From the NCBI GenBank assembly GCA_039193385.1, contig JBCCWR010000092.1, positions 1-9,187 on the forward strand: a stretch of DNA of 9,187 nt. The letters run 5' to 3'. Both the position numbers and the translations under genes were made by a program. Source of the stretch: JBCCWR01 sp039193385 (lineage in GTDB: Bacteria > Verrucomicrobiota > Verrucomicrobiia > Methylacidiphilales > JBCCWR01). Every line of letters begins with the position of its first letter. Positions within the stretch are counted from its first letter, which is position 1. Of the stretch, positions 5,424-9,187 are shown piece by piece. The notes below the pieces were generated by a model that saw only the letters and a program-made list of their open reading frames with translations, was not told the origin of the DNA and did no database searches.

Positions 5424-8186
5424 ATGGGAAATGTTAGTGAGATTCATAAAGACACGCTTAAGACCTTTGATTCAAAAGGCAAGCATTACAGTTACTATTC
5501 TTTACCGGAACTTGGAGAGAAACTGAACTTAGACGTTTCGTCTTTGCCGGTGAGCATTCGTATCGTTCTGGAATCTGTCTTAAGAAATTGCGACGAGTCC
5601 AAGGTCACGGAACAAGATGTGAAAAACCTGGCGTCGTGGAATGCAACCAGCCCTGCGCCTAACGAAATCCCCTTTACGGTTGCACGCATTGTGTTGCAGG
5701 ATTTCACAGGTGTGCCTCTACTTGTTGACTTAGCCGCGATGCGTTCAGCGGTTGAGAAAGCAAACAAGAATCCCAAAATGATCGAACCGCTTGTTCCCGT
5801 CGACCTGGTTGTCGATCACTCCGTGCAGGTAGATTTCGCAGGCTCTGCACAGGCTTACAAGTTAAACATGAACTATGAATTCACGCGCAACCGGGAGCGC
5901 TATGAATTCCTCAAATGGGGGCAACAAGCTTTTGATACTTTTAAAGTCGTTCCTCCAGGCATCGGCATCATTCATCAGGTTAATCTTGAATATCTTGCTC
6001 GCGGGGTTCTGATGGGCAAGGGCGAAAAACCCGTTGTTTATCCTGACACGCTTGTCGGCACCGATTCTCATACGACAATGATCAATGGCCTGGGCGTTGT
6101 TGGCTGGGGCGTTGGCGGCATCGAAGCAGAAGCTGGTATGCTCGGCCAACCCATTACTTTTCTTACCCCTGAAGTTGTTGGCGTTCACATCACTGGAACT
6201 CTTTCAGAAGGCGCCACAGCAACAGACATAGCACTACGCGTAACCCAGATGTTACGCGAAGCTAAAGTTGTGGGTAAGTTTGTTGAATTTTATGGTCCTG
6301 GTGTTGAAGCTATGGCGCTTGTCGACCGGGCGACAATCGCCAATATGGCACCTGAGTATGGCGCAACAATGGGATTCTTCCCCATCGACTCAGCCACTAT
6401 CGACTTCATGCGTTCTACGGGCCGCACGGAGGAGCAAGTGGCATTGTTTGAGGATTACTACCGAGCTCAGAATCTTTTTGGTATTCCTCAAAAAGGGCAG
6501 GTCCAATACTCGGTCGATCTTGAGCTTGATCTCGGCACGGTTGAGCCATCTGTTGCCGGACCTAAGCGCCCACAAGATCGTATTACTCTTTCTAACCTCG
6601 GCAACCGTTTTGCAGAATTATTCAGCACATCTGTTCCTGATGGTGGGTTTGGCCAGGAAAGCGGTGCATTGAATAAGCGTGTTTCTATCGATATGCCTAC
6701 GGCGGATAGTCTCGCAGAAGCTGCGAGTGGTGGAACTCTTGCAACGGTTCCAGCTCAGATTGGTCATGGCAGCGTACTTATCGCATCCATCACATCATGC
6801 ACCAACACATCCAACCCATCCGTCATGCTTGCAGCAGGATTGTTGGCCAAGAAAGCTGCAGAGAAAGGTTTGACGGTAAATCCTGCGGTCAAAACCTCAC
6901 TCGCCCCTGGTTCGCGCGTTGTCTCCGACTATCTGGAAAACACAGGTCTTCAGTCTTATCTCAATCAACTCGGCTTTAACCTCGTGGGCTATGGTTGCGC
7001 TACGTGTATCGGAAACTCTGGTCCTCTGGCAGAGCCTGTAGAAAAAGCTATCGTAGACAATGATCTTGTAGCCGCATCTGTGCTTTCAGGAAACCGTAAC
7101 TTTGAAGCTCGTGTCCACCAGGCTATCAAATCAAACTTCCTTATGTCACCGCCTCTGGTTGTCGCTTTCGCGATTGCCGGACGAGTTAGCATCGACATGT
7201 CTTCTGAGCCATTAGCCAAAGATCGCGATGGTAAGGATGTATACCTCAAGGACATCTGGCCCAGTCTTGATGAAGTACAACAACTTATGAAAACGGCGCT
7301 TAAGCCTGAGGTCTTTGCCAAACTCTATGGCGACTTTGCCAATCAGAACCCTGACTGGAATGAAATCCCCTCTAGTACAGGCAATGTTTATCAGTGGAAT
7401 GAGCAAAGCACTTACATCCAACACCCACCTTTCTTTGAAAACTTCAGTTCCAGCGTGGGCGAAATCCAACCCATTGAGCAAGCACGCCCTCTAGGCGTCT
7501 TCGGAGATTCTGTTACAACTGACCATATCTCACCTGCTGGAAAAATTAAAAAAGATAGCCCTGCCGGCCGTTATCTCATCGAAAAGGGTGTCGAGGAAAA
7601 AGATTTCAACTCTTATGGATCGCGTCGTGGGAATGACCGCATCATGACGCGCGGAACATTCGCCAATGTACGTATCAAGAACCTCATGGTCCCTGGAACT
7701 GAGGGTGGTGTTACGAAGTGCTATGTCAATTCATCTGAAGGCGATGTTGCTGACATTTATGATGCAGCACAAACGTATGCAGAACAAGGTATTCCACTGG
7801 TAGTCATCGGCGGTAAAGAATATGGAACAGGTTCTTCACGCGATTGGGCGGCGAAAGGCACACGACTGCTTGGTGTAAAAGCGGTAATCACGGAGAGCTT
7901 CGAACGTATTCACCGCTCCAACCTTGTTGGCATGGGCGTTCTACCCTGTTGCTTTGAGGCGGGAACCAATGCCAAGACATTGAATCTTGATGGTTCTGAA
8001 AGTTACACCATTATTGGCTTGGACAACCATGTGCAACCACGCCAGCAATTGACTCTGCAAATCACAAGAGCTGATAACTCCAAGCAAGATGTCCCCATCA
8101 CATGCCGCCTCGACACACCTGTGGAAGTGGAGTACTACCGCAATGGCGGCATTCTCCCCTACGTTCTGCGCCAACTTATGGCTTAG
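5424..8186 (+). CDS. acnA: Aconitate hydratase, AcnA/IRP1 type
   Basis: A cytoplasmic [4Fe-4S] enzyme that interconverts citrate and isocitrate through cis-aconitate in the TCA cycle. The product is 920 residues, slightly longer than the E. coli AcnA of about 890. It opens with the AcnA-type KTFDSKGKHYSYYSLPEL. The cluster cysteines are C459 (SCTNTSNPS) and C525/C528 (GYGCATCIGNSGPL), with the 66- and 3-residue spacing of E. coli AcnA. The swivelling C-terminal domain is complete: GDSVTTDHISPAG, YGSRRGNDRIMTRGTFAN and GTGSSRDWAAKGTRLLG with the substrate-binding SSRD. The extra length lies partly in the linker before the first cysteine, around GALNKRVSIDMPTADSLAE. I chose the ATG at 5424. An in-frame TTG at 5403 adds seven residues of no recognisable kind, and neither start has a clear ribosome-binding site. 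AcnA/IRP-type proteins can bind RNA when the cluster is lost; nothing here tests that. Confidence 0.97.
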   Translation: MGNVSEIHKDTLKTFDSKGKHYSYYSLPELGEKLNLDVSSLPVSIRIVLESVLRNCDESKVTEQDVKNLASWNATSPAPNEIPFTVARIVLQDFTGVPLLVDLAAMRSAVEKANKNPKMIEPLVPVDLVVDHSVQVDFAGSAQAYKLNMNYEFTRNRERYEFLKWGQQAFDTFKVVPPGIGIIHQVNLEYLARGVLMGKGEKPVVYPDTLVGTDSHTTMINGLGVVGWGVGGIEAEAGMLGQPITFLTPEVVGVHITGTLSEGATATDIALRVTQMLREAKVVGKFVEFYGPGVEAMALVDRATIANMAPEYGATMGFFPIDSATIDFMRSTGRTEEQVALFEDYYRAQNLFGIPQKGQVQYSVDLELDLGTVEPSVAGPKRPQDRITLSNLGNRFAELFSTSVPDGGFGQESGALNKRVSIDMPTADSLAEAASGGTLATVPAQIGHGSVLIASITSCTNTSNPSVMLAAGLLAKKAAEKGLTVNPAVKTSLAPGSRVVSDYLENTGLQSYLNQLGFNLVGYGCATCIGNSGPLAEPVEKAIVDNDLVAASVLSGNRNFEARVHQAIKSNFLMSPPLVVAFAIAGRVSIDMSSEPLAKDRDGKDVYLKDIWPSLDEVQQLMKTALKPEVFAKLYGDFANQNPDWNEIPSSTGNVYQWNEQSTYIQHPPFFENFSSSVGEIQPIEQARPLGVFGDSVTTDHISPAGKIKKDSPAGRYLIEKGVEEKDFNSYGSRRGNDRIMTRGTFANVRIKNLMVPGTEGGVTKCYVNSSEGDVADIYDAAQTYAEQGIPLVVIGGKEYGTGSSRDWAAKGTRLLGVKAVITESFERIHRSNLVGMGVLPCCFEAGTNAKTLNLDGSESYTIIGLDNHVQPRQQLTLQITRADNSKQDVPITCRLDTPVEVEYYRNGGILPYVLRQLMA

Positions 8187-8234
8187 AACATCATATTAAG
8201 AGAGCAAGAGAAGCCAGCGGAACAGGGGTTGACA

Positions 8235-8253
8235 GCCAGATATAATAACTGGC
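8235..8253. repeat. Inverted repeat GCCAG...CTGGC enclosing TATAAT, upstream of galE
   Basis: Arms GCCAG (8235-8239) and CTGGC (8249-8253) are perfect complements around a 9-nt AT-only centre that contains TATAAT (8241-8246). A third copy of GCCAG is at 8213-8217. The dyad ends 1 bp before the galE ATG, so it could be an operator over the -10 region or a hairpin near the start codon. Confidence 0.4.
8241..8246 (+). promoter_or_regulatory. Candidate -10 box of a leaderless galE promoter
   Basis: A perfect TATAAT lies 8 nt before the galE ATG at 8255, so transcription would begin within about 2 nt of the start codon. This fits a leaderless message and the lack of a Shine-Dalgarno sequence near the ATG. 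No -35 box exists 16-18 bp upstream (CGGAAC at that place). The TTGACA at 8229-8234 is only 6 bp away, too close to pair with it. Confidence 0.4.
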
Positions 8254-8254
8254 G

Positions 8255-9187
8255 ATGAAAGTATTCGTAACTGGTGGCGCGGGCTATATAGGCAGCATTT
8301 GTGTAGAAACACTGCTTGATGAAGAGCATGACGTGGTGGTTTTTGATAACCTGACTGAGGGGCACCGCAAGGCGATAGATGAACGAGCCACATTTATCGA
8401 GGGAGACTTTGCTGACAAGTCATTGATCCAGGAAACACTCCAAAAACATCGACCGGACGCGGTCATGCACTTTGCAGCCAACGCACTGGTCGGCGAATCC
8501 ATGACAGATCCTACCAAGTATTTTCGCAATAACGTGGCTAATGGCTTGAATCTCATCGAAGCCATGCTGGCTGCAGGAGTAAAACGACTGGTCTTTTCGT
8601 CAACGTGTGCAACCTATGGCATCCCTGAAGCTGTTCCTCTGCACGAGAGTTTGCCCCAGAGACCCATTAATCCTTACGGACAATCCAAACTGATGTTTGA
8701 GCAAATGCTACGTTGGATTTCTGAAATTCATGATTTTACACACGTTAATCTACGTTACTTTAATGCTGCGGGAGCTTCTGAAAAATTCGGTGAAGATCAC
8801 CGCATTGAAACACATCTTATCCCTCTCGTTTTACAAGTGGCCTTGGGCAAACGTGAAAACATTAAAATCTTTGGTAACGATTACCCCACGGAGGATGGCA
8901 CTTGTATACGCGACTACATTCACATTCGTGACTTGGCCAGTGCTCATATTATGGCTTTAAATGCGGATCAAAGTGATTCATTCAATTTAGGAACAGGACA
9001 GGGTAATTCAGTAAAGGAGATTATTGATACAGCACGTAAAGTGACCGGACATGAAATCCCTGCTTTAGAAGAGCCACGTCGCGCTGGCGACCCGCCTAAA
9101 CTTGTCGCTGATTCATCCAAGATAAAAGAGGCTCTAGGTTGGAAACCCAAATATGAGAATATTGAGAAAGTTATACAGAGCGCTTGG
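8255..9187 (+). CDS. galE: UDP-glucose 4-epimerase GalE (3' end cut by window edge)
   Basis: A cytoplasmic NAD-dependent short-chain dehydrogenase/reductase that interconverts UDP-glucose and UDP-galactose, supplying galactose for surface polysaccharides or letting galactose be used. I translated 311 residues with no stop before the edge; GalE is usually about 325-340, so roughly 15-30 residues are missing. The NAD-binding GGAGYIGS is at 7-14, followed by the acidic DNL (31-33). The catalytic elements are SSTCATYG (115-122) and Y141-GQS-K145. Substrate-pocket segments LRYFNAAGAS and GEDHRIETHLIPLVLQ are typical of true GalE rather than other epimerases, as is the later GTCIRDYIHIRDLA. The ATG at 8255 begins exactly at the MKVFVTGGAG strand. 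It lies 68 bp after aconitase on the same strand, apparently with its own promoter signals. Confidence 0.95.
   Translation, partial: MKVFVTGGAGYIGSICVETLLDEEHDVVVFDNLTEGHRKAIDERATFIEGDFADKSLIQETLQKHRPDAVMHFAANALVGESMTDPTKYFRNNVANGLNLIEAMLAAGVKRLVFSSTCATYGIPEAVPLHESLPQRPINPYGQSKLMFEQMLRWISEIHDFTHVNLRYFNAAGASEKFGEDHRIETHLIPLVLQVALGKRENIKIFGNDYPTEDGTCIRDYIHIRDLASAHIMALNADQSDSFNLGTGQGNSVKEIIDTARKVTGHEIPALEEPRRAGDPPKLVADSSKIKEALGWKPKYENIEKVIQSAW

Noticed and set aside
6268..6672. 134-codon open frame on the plus strand within aconitase
   Set aside because: Out-of-frame shadow of acnA; the aconitase frame is continuous and conserved through it.
8229..8246. TTGACA followed by TATAAT before galE, looking like a consensus promoter
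   Set aside because: The two hexamers are only 6 bp apart. Sigma-70 needs about 17, so they cannot form one promoter; only the -10 box is kept as a candidate.
1..9187. CRISPR arrays, insertion sequences, phage or defence genes, tRNA or rRNA
   Set aside because: No spaced direct repeats, transposase or integrase motifs, terminal inverted repeats or structural RNA signatures were seen on either strand by reading.

Overview
The window looks like ordinary chromosome from a Gram-negative bacterium, most likely of the PVC group (probably Verrucomicrobiota). This rests on three things: a futalosine-route menaquinone cluster, a secreted formylglycine-type sulfatase with a long C-terminal extension, and an exported LolA-like protein of the 'outer membrane lipoprotein-sorting' type. 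Base composition is moderate, mid-40s %GC by eye. Shine-Dalgarno sequences are weak or absent at several starts. The phylum assignment is an inference and no rRNA is present to confirm it.

Layout. Positions 1-1671 (minus strand) hold a tight three-gene operon transcribed ubiX-like flavin prenyltransferase > UbiA-family prenyltransferase > mqnE (5' end only, cut by the window edge). The first two genes are 3 bp apart and the last two overlap as ATGA. Together they fit the late steps of menaquinone synthesis by the futalosine pathway: a radical SAM enzyme early in the route, an integral-membrane enzyme that prenylates the naphthoate, and the enzyme that makes prenylated FMN for a UbiD-type decarboxylase, which is not in this window. 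Positions 1872-3728 (minus) encode an exported sulfatase with its own plausible promoter, overlapped by a nested dyad. Positions 3904-4584 (minus) encode a membrane PAP2 phosphatase. It diverges, with only 32 bp between start codons, from a secreted LolA-like protein (4617-5351, plus). Positions 5424-8186 (plus) encode a full-length aconitase of the AcnA/IRP type. From 8255 to the right edge (plus) lies galE, UDP-glucose 4-epimerase, missing only its last residues.

The genes fall into separate functions: respiratory quinone synthesis, sulfated-glycan degradation, lipid or envelope phosphatase activity, TCA cycle, and nucleotide-sugar interconversion. I see no mobile elements, CRISPR arrays, tRNAs, rRNAs or phage genes. 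I found no clearly undescribed system. The observations most worth a second look are regulatory: the dyad across the sulfatase promoter, the TATAAT enclosed in an inverted repeat just before a probably leaderless galE, and the quinone cluster, which similarity-based naming would mislabel as ubiquinone synthesis.
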